Shown one piece after another: positions 34,880 through 45,311 of a stretch of DNA of 64,000 bases (its first letter is position 1; the number at the start of each line of letters is the position of its first letter). This DNA comes from CAWGUU01 sp963825765 (GTDB lineage: Bacteria > Actinomycetota > Acidimicrobiia > Acidimicrobiales > AC-14). The DNA lies in the NCBI GenBank assembly GCA_963825765.1, contig CAWGUU010000014.1:186001-250000 (forward strand). The letters are read 5' to 3'. The notes beneath the pieces are model-generated. The model did no database searches, had not been told where the DNA came from, and saw only the letters and a list, made by a program, of their open reading frames with translations. The translations under genes and the position numbers were made by a program.

Positions 34880-37360
34880 TCAGCCGCCGCGGTCCGGCAC
34901 CGGCAACGGCTCGGGCTCGACTGTCGGATCAGGTGGAGGCGGATCAGGTGGGGGCGGATCGGGTGGCGGCGGATCAGGTGGGTCGGGTGGACCGCGTGGG
35001 TCGGGCGGGTCGGGTCGGTCGAACAGCGTGGCGTCGTCCAGCGTGCCGTCGTCGAGGTCCAACTCGGACCGGGCCGATACGTCGACCGGCGGGTCGAGCA
35101 CCACGCGGCCCCGACGGGCCCAGGCCACGGCCAACGCGACACCGGAGAGGGTGAGCAGCCACCCGACGATGTCCGGCGTCGTCCATCCGTACTTCAGGGT
35201 GACGTGGGTCGACGTCGGGATGACCACCATGAGGTTCGGCGTCACCCGCCACGGTCCCTCGGCACCCCACGCCTTCCAGTTCGGGAAGTAGGAGGCCTTC
35301 ACCAACACGGGTGACCCGACCTTGTCCACGTCGAAGGTGATCCGGTTGTCGGACGTCTCGATGTTGCTGACCTGGACCGGCTCGACCGGCCTGCGCTCGG
35401 GCTGGTCGACCGTCACGTCGGAGCCGAAGACCTTCGAATCGGTCGGCACGGTGTGGACCGCCACCCTCTGCCACTCCTCCGGCCCCGACTGGGCCAGCGG
35501 GACATCGTGGCTCTCGGGGTCCATGTACCACTGGGCGGACACGTCGAGCCAGCCCCGCTCGCCCTTGCCGCCGTCGGTGAGGACCGCCGGCTGGAACGCC
35601 AGGGGGGAGACGAGCTCGGAGCCCTTGACCTCGTACACCCGCCAGTTGTCGGCCACCGCCACGAGGTCGAGGTCCGGGCTCCGCTCCGCCTGCTCCGTCG
35701 CCTCCGGCGAGAAGACCAGGTAGTAGCGGGTGCCCATCATCTGCAGGTGACGGACGCCCGCCTCCACGTCGAGGCTGGTGTAGGGGAGGTCGCGCTGGGG
35801 GTTCGACGGCGCCTTCGACAGCTCGGCGGCGGTGAGGAAGTGGTAGGGCACCGAGGCCGAGGACTCGAAGTAGAGGCCCTCCATCGACCCGATGCAGCCG
35901 TCGGTCCAGTAGGGCAGCAGCATGAGCGCCATCGGCGTGCCGAAGCGGTCCTGGCCCGACTCGTACTCCCAATGGGTGCGCCCGCAGCCCTTCGTGCGCC
36001 CGACCTGCTCCATCATGTCGACGACCTTCTTGTACTCGGGATAGGCCGGCTTGCGCTCGTATCCCGAGTAGTTCCACTTGGCCCAGTCGTCGATGTAGCT
36101 GGTGTCGGCGGTGGCCGGCTTGGGCAGCCAGCTCGGCAGCACGCCGAGGGGCAGGCCGACGAACATCCACACCGCCAGGGCCGCCGCGATCGGCGTCACC
36201 CGGGCCGCGAACGCCGGCGGGTGCTCGGGGTCGCGGGCGAACACCCGGCCGAGGGCGGGGCCGATCTCGGCCAGCGCCACGCCCGCCAGCAGGTACAGGC
36301 ACAGGTACCAGAAGGGCAGGACCCTGGCGTTCCACAGCCGGCCGGGCGGTGCCACGACGAACAGGGCGCCGGCGATCGTGGCCATGCCGACGAGGAAGAG
36401 GCCGACCCGCCGCCGGTAGACGAGCGCGCACAGCGCGCCCGTGGCCGCCAGGATCGGGAGCCACCACCGGATGCTGGCGGGGAACAGGTTCTTGTTGTAC
36501 TCGGTGATCTTCTCCCAGCCCATGTTGTTGGCGTACGGCAGCCGGATCAGGAACGGGAACGACCAGAACCCGGCGAGGAGGGCGCCCACGAGCAGGATGC
36601 CGCCGAGGAACTTCAGCCTGGACTTGCCCGGCCGCAGCAGGAACAGGAGCACGGCCCCGATGACGGCGAAGATCGTCGGCAGGAGGTGGCAGAGTCCGGT
36701 GACGGCGAGGACCACGCCCGCCAGAACGCGGTTCCTGCCCGTGTCCAGGCCGCGGGCGACCAGGCCCAGGAACAGCAGGGCGAACGACAGGCTGATCGAG
36801 AACGAGAACTCCCCGGCCAGCGTCGAGGCGATGTTCCCGCCGTAGATCGTGAACGACCGGTCGAAGAGGAACGGCACGGTGAGCACGGCCAGCAGGGCCG
36901 GACCCGGGAAGCGCATGCCGGCCAGCCGGCCGAAGGCCCAGGCGGCCAGTGGGAGGGTGACCACGCCGAGGACGGTGATCAGCTTGAGGGCCACGCCGTA
37001 GGGCAGCAGCAGGTCGAGCACCACGACCATCAGGGCGGGCAGCGGGAAGTAGAAGTGGTAGGCGGGGAAGCCGTCGTACCAGTCCGGCGCCCAGCCGGTG
37101 AGTCGGCCGTTGGGCAGGAGGTGGTGGCGCATGTAGTCGGGCCCCCACACGTGGGCGCCCATGTCGCCGCCGGCCGGTGTGGTGTCGGCGAGCAGCAGAG
37201 ACGGCTGGAGCTGGAGCAGCACGAAGAGCATCGCCGCCCCGACGGCGCCGAGGGTGATGATCGTCTCCGGGGAGATCCTCGAGAGCCAGGCCCTGAGGTC
37301 GTCGACCACCGGCGGGGAAGGCCGGGCGGCGCGAACCGGCGACTCGCGCACATCGGTCAT
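34880..37360 (-). CDS. Large membrane protein, 6-pyruvoyl-tetrahydropterin synthase-related (GT-C-like)
   Basis: A protein of 826 residues with about twelve to thirteen hydrophobic helices in the first 420 residues. A large extracytoplasmic domain follows, with YFPNWKAWGAEGPWRVTPNL near 700, then a last helix and a Pro-rich tail. The pattern GGDMGAHVWGPDYMRHHLLP with GWAPDWYDGFPAYHFYFPLP fits the PTPS-related / YfhO-like family of predicted lipid-linked sugar transferases. Residues about 775-826 are DPPPP-type repeats and acidic. The ATG at 37360 lacks a ribosome binding site but has AGATATTC just upstream, so a leaderless message is possible. Confidence 0.8.
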   Translation of the reverse strand: MTDVRESPVRAARPSPPVVDDLRAWLSRISPETIITLGAVGAAMLFVLLQLQPSLLLADTTPAGGDMGAHVWGPDYMRHHLLPNGRLTGWAPDWYDGFPAYHFYFPLPALMVVVLDLLLPYGVALKLITVLGVVTLPLAAWAFGRLAGMRFPGPALLAVLTVPFLFDRSFTIYGGNIASTLAGEFSFSISLSFALLFLGLVARGLDTGRNRVLAGVVLAVTGLCHLLPTIFAVIGAVLLFLLRPGKSRLKFLGGILLVGALLAGFWSFPFLIRLPYANNMGWEKITEYNKNLFPASIRWWLPILAATGALCALVYRRRVGLFLVGMATIAGALFVVAPPGRLWNARVLPFWYLCLYLLAGVALAEIGPALGRVFARDPEHPPAFAARVTPIAAALAVWMFVGLPLGVLPSWLPKPATADTSYIDDWAKWNYSGYERKPAYPEYKKVVDMMEQVGRTKGCGRTHWEYESGQDRFGTPMALMLLPYWTDGCIGSMEGLYFESSASVPYHFLTAAELSKAPSNPQRDLPYTSLDVEAGVRHLQMMGTRYYLVFSPEATEQAERSPDLDLVAVADNWRVYEVKGSELVSPLAFQPAVLTDGGKGERGWLDVSAQWYMDPESHDVPLAQSGPEEWQRVAVHTVPTDSKVFGSDVTVDQPERRPVEPVQVSNIETSDNRITFDVDKVGSPVLVKASYFPNWKAWGAEGPWRVTPNLMVVIPTSTHVTLKYGWTTPDIVGWLLTLSGVALAVAWARRGRVVLDPPVDVSARSELDLDDGTLDDATLFDRPDPPDPRGPPDPPDPPPPDPPPPDPPPPDPTVEPEPLPVPDRGG
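34926..34985 (-). repeat. 15-bp repeats in the Pro-rich tail of the membrane protein
   Basis: Four copies of a 15-bp unit (plus strand GGATCAGGTGGAGGC and variants) lie side by side. They encode the DPPPP-type pentapeptides near the C-terminus. Confidence 0.85.
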
Positions 37361-37546
37361 CTGAATATCTTGTCATCCCGCGGCTCGCCGGTCGTGTCGC
37401 CGGACGGGCCTCGACCCCGCCGGCCAGGCTGACAGAGAGGACGACCTCCCCGGACCCTCATGGCGCGCTCACACTCCGCTCACATCGAGGCGTCACCGTG
37501 TCCCCAGCCGTCGAGAAGGAGCAGTCGGCCGTCAGAGGAGGAGCCG

Positions 37547-38422
37547 ATGCGCCCGTCCGCCCGTCAAACCGCAGTCGCCGCCACACTCGCCTTTTGCCTG
37601 GTCGGAGCCATTGTCGCCTCGACTCCGGCCTTCGGCCGGCCCAACGGCGCCGGCGGGGCCGCCCGCACCGGCAACTTCGTCAGCGCCTGCCCCTACAGCC
37701 ACAGCGCCCCGGACGACCCGATCGTCTTCCCGGGCCAGCCGGGCGCCTCGCACGCCCACGATTTCTTCGCCAACATCACCACGGACGCCGGTTCCACCCT
37801 GGAGTCGCTGCAGGCGGGCCGGACGCTGTGCAACCGTCCCGGTGACGAGGCTGCGTACTGGGTCCCGACGCTCTCCGACGGCGGCGAGGTCGTCCGGCCC
37901 ACGAGGGTCCTCGCCTATTACCTCGTCGCCGGGCGCGACGCCACGTCGATAGAGCCCTTCCCGGTCGGCCTGAAGGTTGTCACCGACCGCAACGCCGGCG
38001 TGGTCAGGTGGGCGTGCATCGGCGGGGGTCAGGACACTCCGGAGCAGTCAGGCACACTCGAGCAGGCAGGTCCGCCCGACTGCCCGGCGGGGACGCACCT
38101 CGTGCAGCGGATCCACGTCCCCGACTGCTGGAACGGCCACGACCTCGACAGTGCCGACCACCGCAGTCACATGGCGTACGCGGTCGCCGGTGCCGGTGCC
38201 GGTCGCCGCGCCTGCCCGGCCACCCATCCTGTCGCCGTGCCTCACCTGCGGCTCGGCGTCCACTACCCCGACGGGGTGGGCGGTGCCGACGTCACCTTGT
38301 CGTCCGGGGGCCCGGAGACGTCCCACGCCGACTTCTTCAACGCCTGGGACCCGGCGGTGCAGGCCCGGCTTGTACGGCAGTGCCTCAACGCCGCCAAGAC
38401 GTGCGGGGCGACGGGCCCGTAG
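37547..38422 (+). CDS. Secreted DUF1996 protein
   Basis: A protein of 291 residues with a signal peptide (MRPSARQTAVAATLAFCLVG, cleavage near AFG). The DUF1996 body is clear: GNFVSACPYSHSAPDDPIVF, QPGASHAHDFFANITTDAGS, DEAAYWVPTLSDGG, and the later HxxxD-type stretch NGHDLDSADHRSHMAY. Paired cysteines suggest disulfides. DUF1996 is frequent in fungi and some actinobacteria; its function is unknown. AGAGGAGGAG precedes the ATG. It stands alone and converges with a small zinc-ribbon gene. Confidence 0.88.
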   Translation: MRPSARQTAVAATLAFCLVGAIVASTPAFGRPNGAGGAARTGNFVSACPYSHSAPDDPIVFPGQPGASHAHDFFANITTDAGSTLESLQAGRTLCNRPGDEAAYWVPTLSDGGEVVRPTRVLAYYLVAGRDATSIEPFPVGLKVVTDRNAGVVRWACIGGGQDTPEQSGTLEQAGPPDCPAGTHLVQRIHVPDCWNGHDLDSADHRSHMAYAVAGAGAGRRACPATHPVAVPHLRLGVHYPDGVGGADVTLSSGGPETSHADFFNAWDPAVQARLVRQCLNAAKTCGATGP

Positions 38423-38426
38423 GCAC

Positions 38427-38480
38427 TGGCGTCCCTACCGGGACGCCACCGACGCCCGATGGCGTCCTACCGGGACGCCA
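38427..38480. terminator. Two tandem hairpins at converging gene ends
   Basis: TGGCGTCCC-TACC-GGGACGCCA (38427-38448) is a perfect 9-bp stem. A near-copy, TGGCGTCC-TACCG-GGACGCCA (38460-38480), has an 8-bp stem. The second holds the stop codon of the minus-strand gene in its loop. Both can act for both converging genes. Confidence 0.75.
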
Positions 38481-38634
38481 CCAGGTCGAGGACGGAGCGG
38501 AGGCCCACCTGCTGCCCGTCACGGTCCCACCAGCGACGCTCACATGCCGGGCAGGAATGCATCATCACGTGGTCGCCGTTCAGTTGCATCCCGATCTCGA
38601 CCAGGCTGTGCGAACGACAGAACGGACAGGTCAT
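38467..38634 (-). CDS. Small zinc-ribbon protein
   Basis: A 55-residue ORF: MTCPFCRSHSLVEIG, then MHSCPACERRWWDRDGQQ. The two CxxC pairs (CPFC, CPAC) form a treble-clef or ribbon zinc site like those of transcription-associated small proteins. AGAGGGAGTCC lies upstream of the ATG. The last codons and the stop form a terminator hairpin that is duplicated just downstream. Confidence 0.75.
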   Translation of the reverse strand: MTCPFCRSHSLVEIGMQLNGDHVMMHSCPACERRWWDRDGQQVGLRSVLDLVASR

Positions 38635-38845
38635 CGCTGGACTCCCTCTGTTGGTGCCCTCCCAAGGCTCCCTTGGTATCGGCAGTTTCGGCACCGACCT
38701 GAAGCCCTTCCCTGGGTTGACTGACGCCCTTTCCCTGAGATGACAGGGGTCGCCCGAGGTGATCTGCCCGAACTGATGTGGTCTGACCTGCCGCAATCGG
38801 GCAGGGAACTGTGCAACGATGTCGCCCACCCGGGAGTCAAGACCG

Positions 38846-39829
38846 ATGGTGAGCGGACACAACAGAGTGGCGGTCCGACGGCTCGTCTTCGGCGCGCTCG
38901 CCGGTCTCATACTCGCCGGCTGCGGCACGAGCGAGGAACGGGGCAGCACCAGGGGGCCGATCAGCACGCTTCCGCTGCCGCCGGTGTTCGAGGCCCTCCC
39001 GGAGCCGACCACCACGGCGGAGCCGACGGGCGGCGCGACCAAGGAGGCAAAAGCCGACGAGGATGCGGGCAAGGGGTCCGACGACGTCCGGGCCCTGCAG
39101 CGCCGCCTGGCCGAGCTCGGGTATGACGTAGGCCCGATCGACGGGGGCCTGGGCGGGCGCACCGGCTACTCGATCATGGCGTTCCAGAAGGTCGAAGGCC
39201 TCGACCGCACCGGCACCGACAACGCCGAGGTCAGGGAGGCGTTGGACAAGGCCACCCGCCCCGGGCCGATGGTGCCGGGCGGCGCCGCCACGAGGGTCGA
39301 GATCGACCTCAACCGCCAGGTCCTGTTCCTCTGGAAGGGCGGTTCCCTGGCCCGGATCCTGCCGATCTCCAGCGGGAACGGGAAGGCCTACTGCGTGAAG
39401 GGCGACTGCGACGTGGCGGTGACGCCCCCCGGGTCGTTCAGCATCGGCCGCAAGGCCACCGGGCTCGAAGTCGCCCCGCTGGGCGAGCTGTGGTGGCCCA
39501 TGTACTTCAACGGCGGCATCGCCATCCACGGCTCCTCGTCGGTGCCGGCGTACCCGGCGTCCCACGGGTGCATCAGAGTGCCCATGTACGCCGCCCCCAC
39601 GCTCTTCGACCAGGTCGACCGGGGCACGCCGGTGATCCTCGTGGGCGAGGGCCCGGGCCCCAAGGGCGCCAGGGTCGTCCCTCCGCCCGAGCCGCCGCCG
39701 GCCCCGCCGAGCACCGACAAGAAGACGACCACGACGGAGGCGCCTCCCACCACCGAGACGCCGACCACCGAGGCGCCCACCACGACGGAGCCCGAGGTCA
39801 CCACCACGGTCGAGAACACCGAGACCTGA
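38846..39829 (+). CDS. Lipoprotein L,D-transpeptidase with peptidoglycan-binding domain
   Basis: An envelope enzyme of 327 residues that makes 3-3 cross-links. A lipoprotein signal ends in the lipobox LAGC. A Thr/Pro linker follows, then a PG_binding_1 domain (VRALQRRLAELGYDVGPIDG, IMAFQKVEGLDRTG). The YkuD domain is RVEIDLNRQVLFLWKGGSLA to the catalytic HGSSSVPAYPASHGCIRVPM (His and Cys). The C-terminal 60 residues are Pro- then Thr/Glu-rich. ATG 38846 is preferred; ATG 38819 would add nine residues. It resembles the second L,D-transpeptidase at 46-47 kb. Confidence 0.9.
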   Translation: MVSGHNRVAVRRLVFGALAGLILAGCGTSEERGSTRGPISTLPLPPVFEALPEPTTTAEPTGGATKEAKADEDAGKGSDDVRALQRRLAELGYDVGPIDGGLGGRTGYSIMAFQKVEGLDRTGTDNAEVREALDKATRPGPMVPGGAATRVEIDLNRQVLFLWKGGSLARILPISSGNGKAYCVKGDCDVAVTPPGSFSIGRKATGLEVAPLGELWWPMYFNGGIAIHGSSSVPAYPASHGCIRVPMYAAPTLFDQVDRGTPVILVGEGPGPKGARVVPPPEPPPAPPSTDKKTTTTEAPPTTETPTTEAPTTTEPEVTTTVENTET

Positions 39830-39830
39830 A

Positions 39831-40595
39831 TCAGCGGTAGGCGAAGATCAGGCTGACGGCGTTGAACGTGGCGTGGGCGACGATCGACGCACCCAGGCGC
39901 CCGGTGCGGACCGCCAGCAGGGCCAGGATGACGGCGAAGGCGGTGAGGCCGGCCATCACGATCACCGTCCCGCCCGCGCTCAGCGGCTGCGGGTGGGCGA
40001 GGCCGAAGAACACCGACGAGAGCGCCACCGCCCCGCCCGTTCCCAGCCGTCGCTCGAGCGAGCGCAGGAGCAGGCCGCGGAAGAACAGCTCCTCGACCAG
40101 GGGCGCGAACACCACCGCCACCAGCACGAGCACCAGGGCCTTGGGCCCGCTGGCCTGCTGGACCAGGTCCTGGACGGGTTTGGAGACGTTGGGGTGGCCG
40201 AAGATCGGCCGGAGGGCGAGCGCCACGACGGGCACGACGACGAACGTCGCCACGAGGGCGCCGGCGACGCCGACGCCCAGGTCGGACCACCTGGCGGTGA
40301 AGCCGAAGTCGGCGGCCAGGGTGCCGTAGCCCTTGCGCCGGCTGGCAAGCACGGCGATGCCGACGAGCCCCACCCACAGGCCCACCTGGCCGGCGGTGCG
40401 GGCGCCGAGGCCGTCCTTGCTGCCGCCGAAGACGGCGAGCCACACGCTGCCCACGACGGAGGCGAGCACGATGGCCAGGACGAAGGCGGCGGCCGCATCG
40501 CCGAGGCCCCAGCGCGGCTGGACGGGGACGCCGACGGGCTGGCCGGGTGGGGTCTGGTCGGGTGGGGTCTGGTCGGCTGGGTTCTGGGGGTCCAC
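39831..40595 (-). CDS. CPBP intramembrane metalloprotease
   Basis: A membrane protein of 254 residues with about seven helices and the CPBP (Abi) motifs: FAPLVEELFFRGLLLRSLER (glutamate pair), SSVFFGLAHPQ, and HATFNAVS. CPBP proteases act on prenylated or membrane substrates. The start GTG 40595 has no ribosome binding site and may be leaderless. The N-terminal tail contains TPPDQ-type pentapeptides from 15-bp repeats (40546-40590). The gene converges with the L,D-transpeptidase, with 1 bp between the ends. Confidence 0.85.
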   Translation of the reverse strand: MDPQNPADQTPPDQTPPGQPVGVPVQPRWGLGDAAAAFVLAIVLASVVGSVWLAVFGGSKDGLGARTAGQVGLWVGLVGIAVLASRRKGYGTLAADFGFTARWSDLGVGVAGALVATFVVVPVVALALRPIFGHPNVSKPVQDLVQQASGPKALVLVLVAVVFAPLVEELFFRGLLLRSLERRLGTGGAVALSSVFFGLAHPQPLSAGGTVIVMAGLTAFAVILALLAVRTGRLGASIVAHATFNAVSLIFAYR

Positions 40596-40629
40596 CGACG
40601 AAGGATATGGCCGGGCCGCCGCCCGCTTC

Positions 40630-41187
40630 TTACAGGACGCGGTAGCGGAGGTGCACGACGCCGTTGCTGAATCGGCGCTCGTCGAGGAGCTCGAGCTCGA
40701 CGCGGGTGTCGGTGCGCAGCGCCGGCTTGCCCCCACCGAGGAGGACGGGCCAGATGAACAGCTGGCACTCGTCCACCAGCCCGACCTCGAGGGCCTGTGC
40801 CGCGAGGTTCGGACCTCCCACGATGAGATCGCTTCTGGCCGCGGCCTTCAGGTCGTGTACCGCGCCGGGGTCGAAGCGGCGTTCGAGCCGGGTGTTGGCG
40901 GTCGACACCGCGGCCAGGGTCGTGGAGTAGACGACTTTGTCCGCCGCCTGCCAGGCGTCCGCGAAGTCGCCCATGAGGTCCGATTGCGCGGCCAGGGCGG
41001 CGTCGGTCTCCCAGACGGCCATCAAGTGGTACATGCGCCGCCCGTAGAGATAGGTGCCCGCGGACCGCATGAGGTCGGTGATGAACGCGAACACCTCGTC
41101 GTCAAGTGGGGCCCAGTCGAAGGCGCCCCGTTCGTCCTCGGTACAGCCGTCGAGGGACATGTTCGACGCGTAGATCAGCTTGGCCAT
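40630..41187 (-). CDS. Dihydrofolate reductase family protein (RibD C-terminal type)
   Basis: A soluble NADPH-binding protein of 185 residues: MAKLIYASNMSLDGCTEDER, YLYGRRMYHLMAVWE, ARSDLIVGGPNLAAQALEVG, and DECQLFIWPVLLGGGKPALR. This set fits the RibD C-terminal/DHFR-like superfamily found widely in actinobacteria, mostly without an assigned substrate. It starts at ATG 41187 and lies upstream of the CPBP gene on the same strand. Confidence 0.85.
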   Translation of the reverse strand: MAKLIYASNMSLDGCTEDERGAFDWAPLDDEVFAFITDLMRSAGTYLYGRRMYHLMAVWETDAALAAQSDLMGDFADAWQAADKVVYSTTLAAVSTANTRLERRFDPGAVHDLKAAARSDLIVGGPNLAAQALEVGLVDECQLFIWPVLLGGGKPALRTDTRVELELLDERRFSNGVVHLRYRVL

Positions 41188-41214
41188 TTTTCCGCTCCTG
41201 CCATCGCCTCCGGG

Positions 41215-41284
41215 CTAAGGACGCCTCGGCCCGGAGGGCTAGGACGCCTCGGCCCGGAGGGCTAGGACGCCTCGGCCCGGAGGG
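41215..41284 (-). repeat. Triplicated 3' end of the DUF3499 gene
   Basis: A 23-bp unit (plus strand CTAGGACGCCTCGGCCCGGA followed by GGG) occurs three times: 41262-41284 inside the gene, then 41239-41261, and 41215-41238 with one extra A. Every copy carries the codons for LRAEAS and a TAG stop. Confidence 0.9.
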
Positions 41285-41525
41285 CCGGGTCAGGCGACTC
41301 GGCACGCTCGTCGGCGCGGCGCGTCGACGCCATCCTGCGGTCGTGGCCGGTCCAGCCCATCGGCGGTGCCGTGCGGTCGGCGTGGGGGGCGCAGAGGTCG
41401 ATCGAGAAGGGTTCGTTGACCCCGATGTCGTCGAGGAACACGGCGCGGTTGCCGTACTGGAAGGTGAGGGCGGCGGCGGCCGGCGCCGCGCAGCCCGGCC
41501 GGGCACAGAGTCGTGAACGCTGCAT
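41262..41525 (-). CDS. DUF3499 protein
   Basis: A small protein of 87 residues. SRLCARPGCAAPAAAALTFQ, then FLDDIGVNEPFSIDLCAPHA, is the actinobacterial DUF3499 pattern (paired cysteines, a likely zinc site); the function is unknown. In many actinobacteria DUF3499 lies beside the phosphomannomutase genes; here it is about 10 kb away, divergent from ftsH. Its 3' end is triplicated. Confidence 0.8.
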   Translation of the reverse strand: MQRSRLCARPGCAAPAAAALTFQYGNRAVFLDDIGVNEPFSIDLCAPHADRTAPPMGWTGHDRRMASTRRADERAESPDPALRAEAS

Positions 41526-41605
41526 CGGGTCACGGTACCCGGCCCGCCCCGGAAGACCGAGGATGGTGGGGGAAGTTACGGGGCCTGGGGGCCTACCATT
41601 GGAGC

Positions 41606-43618
<2,013 letters not shown>

Positions 43619-43689
43619 CATCGGTACGAGGCGCGTGCCAGCGCACGCCCACCTCGGCCACCGGATTACTGCTGAAAGACCCCCACGCC

Positions 43690-44991
43690 TTGAGCCGTTT
43701 CACCACTGACGCCGCCGTCGCCCTCGAAGGCCCCGCATGGCTGCGGGCCCGCCGGGCGGCCGCCGCCGAACGCTTCGCCGCCACCAACCTGCCGACCGAG
43801 GCCGAGGAGATCTGGCGCTACAGCCGGGTGTCGCGGATCGACCTCGACGCCTTCTCGCCGGTGAACGGCTCCGCCACACACGGTTTGGGCGGCAACGGCG
43901 TCGGCCCGACCAGCCTCCCGGGCCCGATCGCGCAGGTCCTCGCCGTCGCCGGGCCGCGCGCCGCCCTGCTCGTCGTCCACAACGGCCGGATCGTCCACCG
44001 CGAGCTCGACCCGGCCCTCGCCGCCCGAGGCGTGGTCGTCGGCGACGCCCTGGAGCTGCCCGACGCCGAGGGCATCCTCGACGCCACCGACACCGGCGTC
44101 GACGCCTTCACCGAGCTGAACACCGCGTTCCTGCGGGGCACCGCCGTCGTGTCCGTGCCCCCGGGCGTGTCGGTGGACCACCCGGTCCTCGTCCTGCACT
44201 GGTTCGACGGCGAGGGCACCGCCGCCTTCCCCCGCACCGTGCTGCGGGCCGGCGCCGACAGCGAGGTCACGATCGTCGAGCACCAGACGTCGGCCGACGT
44301 CACCGCCCTCGTCGACCCCGTGGTGCAGATCGACGTGTCCGACGCCGCCCGGCTGCGCTACGTGAACGTCCAGAGGCTCGGGCCCCGGGTGTCCCAGGTG
44401 GGCTACCAGAACAGCCGGGTCGGCCGAGATGCCAGCCTGACCTCGTCGGTGGTGGCCCTGGGCGGCGACTACGCCAGGGTCCGCACCGATTCCCTCATCG
44501 ACGGCAAGGGCGGATCGGCCCAGCTCAACGCCGTGTACTTCGCCGACGGCGACCGCATGCACGATTTCCGCACCCTCCAGGACCACGCCGCCCCGTCGTC
44601 CACCAGCGACCTGCTCTTCAAGGGAGCGGTGCAGGACCACGGCCGGTCGGTGTACTCGGGGATGATCCGGGTGCGGAAGGAGGCACGGGGCACCAACGCC
44701 TTCCAGACCAACCGCAACCTTGTGCTCTCGGAGGGCGCGTCGGCCGAGTCGGTGCCGAACCTGGAGATCCTCACCGAGGACGTCAAGTGCAGCCACGCCT
44801 CGGCCGTCGGCCCGGTCAACGAGGAGCAGCGCTACTACCTGGAGAGCCGGGGGATCCCGCCCGAGGCGGCGGAGCGCCTCATCGTGCTCGGCTTCCTGGG
44901 CGAGGTCCTCGACCGCCTGCCCACGCCGACGCTCGTCGCCGGGCTGCGGGCCACGATCGCGGCGCGGCTGCTGGCCCGGAGCGACGGATGA
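43690..44991 (+). CDS. sufD: Fe-S cluster assembly protein SufD
   Basis: A protein of 433 residues, the beta-helix scaffold subunit of the SufBCD complex. Conserved parts: EAEEIWRYSRVSRIDLDAFS, VVSVPPGVSVDHPVLVLHW, SLIDGKGGSAQLNAVYFADG, and the C-terminal KCSHASAVGPVNEEQRYYLE that carries the catalytic-site residues, then SRGIPPEAAERLIVLGFLGE. The start is TTG 43690, after a 71-bp spacer from ftsH. The stop overlaps the Rieske gene (ATGA). Confidence 0.92.
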   Translation: MSRFTTDAAVALEGPAWLRARRAAAAERFAATNLPTEAEEIWRYSRVSRIDLDAFSPVNGSATHGLGGNGVGPTSLPGPIAQVLAVAGPRAALLVVHNGRIVHRELDPALAARGVVVGDALELPDAEGILDATDTGVDAFTELNTAFLRGTAVVSVPPGVSVDHPVLVLHWFDGEGTAAFPRTVLRAGADSEVTIVEHQTSADVTALVDPVVQIDVSDAARLRYVNVQRLGPRVSQVGYQNSRVGRDASLTSSVVALGGDYARVRTDSLIDGKGGSAQLNAVYFADGDRMHDFRTLQDHAAPSSTSDLLFKGAVQDHGRSVYSGMIRVRKEARGTNAFQTNRNLVLSEGASAESVPNLEILTEDVKCSHASAVGPVNEEQRYYLESRGIPPEAAERLIVLGFLGEVLDRLPTPTLVAGLRATIAARLLARSDG

Positions 44992-45311
44992 TGACCACCC
45001 TGGAGAGCCTCTGCGCAGTTGACGACATGGTCCCCGGCACCGCCCGGAAGTTCGTCGTCGGCCGCCATCGCATCGCCCTGGTTCGCATCGGCGACGACTT
45101 CTACGCCGTCGGCGACACGTGCAGCCACGCCGACTTCTCGCTCAGCGAGGGCGAGGTGTGGCCGGAGGAGCGGGAGATCGAGTGCTGGAAGCACGGCAGC
45201 ACGTTCTCGCTGGTCGACGGCTGCCCGCAGTCGCTTCCGGCCACCAGCGCCATCCCCGTCTACAAGGTGCGGGTCGAGGGCGACCACGTCGTCGTGGAGG
45301 TCCCGAAGTGA
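44988..45311 (+). CDS. Rieske-type ferredoxin linked to Suf
   Basis: A protein of 107 residues with a complete Rieske 2Fe-2S site: CSHADF and, 17 residues on, CWKHGSTFSLVDG. It resembles the ferredoxin subunits of non-haem iron oxygenases that actinobacteria often encode between sufD and sufC. It may give electrons to cluster assembly. The start overlaps sufD (ATGA; a second ATG follows), and the stop overlaps sufC (GTGA), so all three are co-translated. Confidence 0.9.
   Translation: MMTTLESLCAVDDMVPGTARKFVVGRHRIALVRIGDDFYAVGDTCSHADFSLSEGEVWPEEREIECWKHGSTFSLVDGCPQSLPATSAIPVYKVRVEGDHVVVEVPK

Noticed and set aside
34974..37376. An 800-codon open frame on the minus strand and a 659-codon frame on the plus strand over the large membrane-protein gene
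   Set aside because: Both are Arg/Pro/Gly/Ala-rich shadows caused by high GC. The frame at 34880-37360 has clear membrane helices and family motifs.
38640..38845. A c-di-AMP (ydaO) riboswitch upstream of the L,D-transpeptidase
   Set aside because: Cell-wall hydrolase genes of actinobacteria often have one, but the conserved core could not be recognised here; only a short hairpin and a direct repeat are seen.
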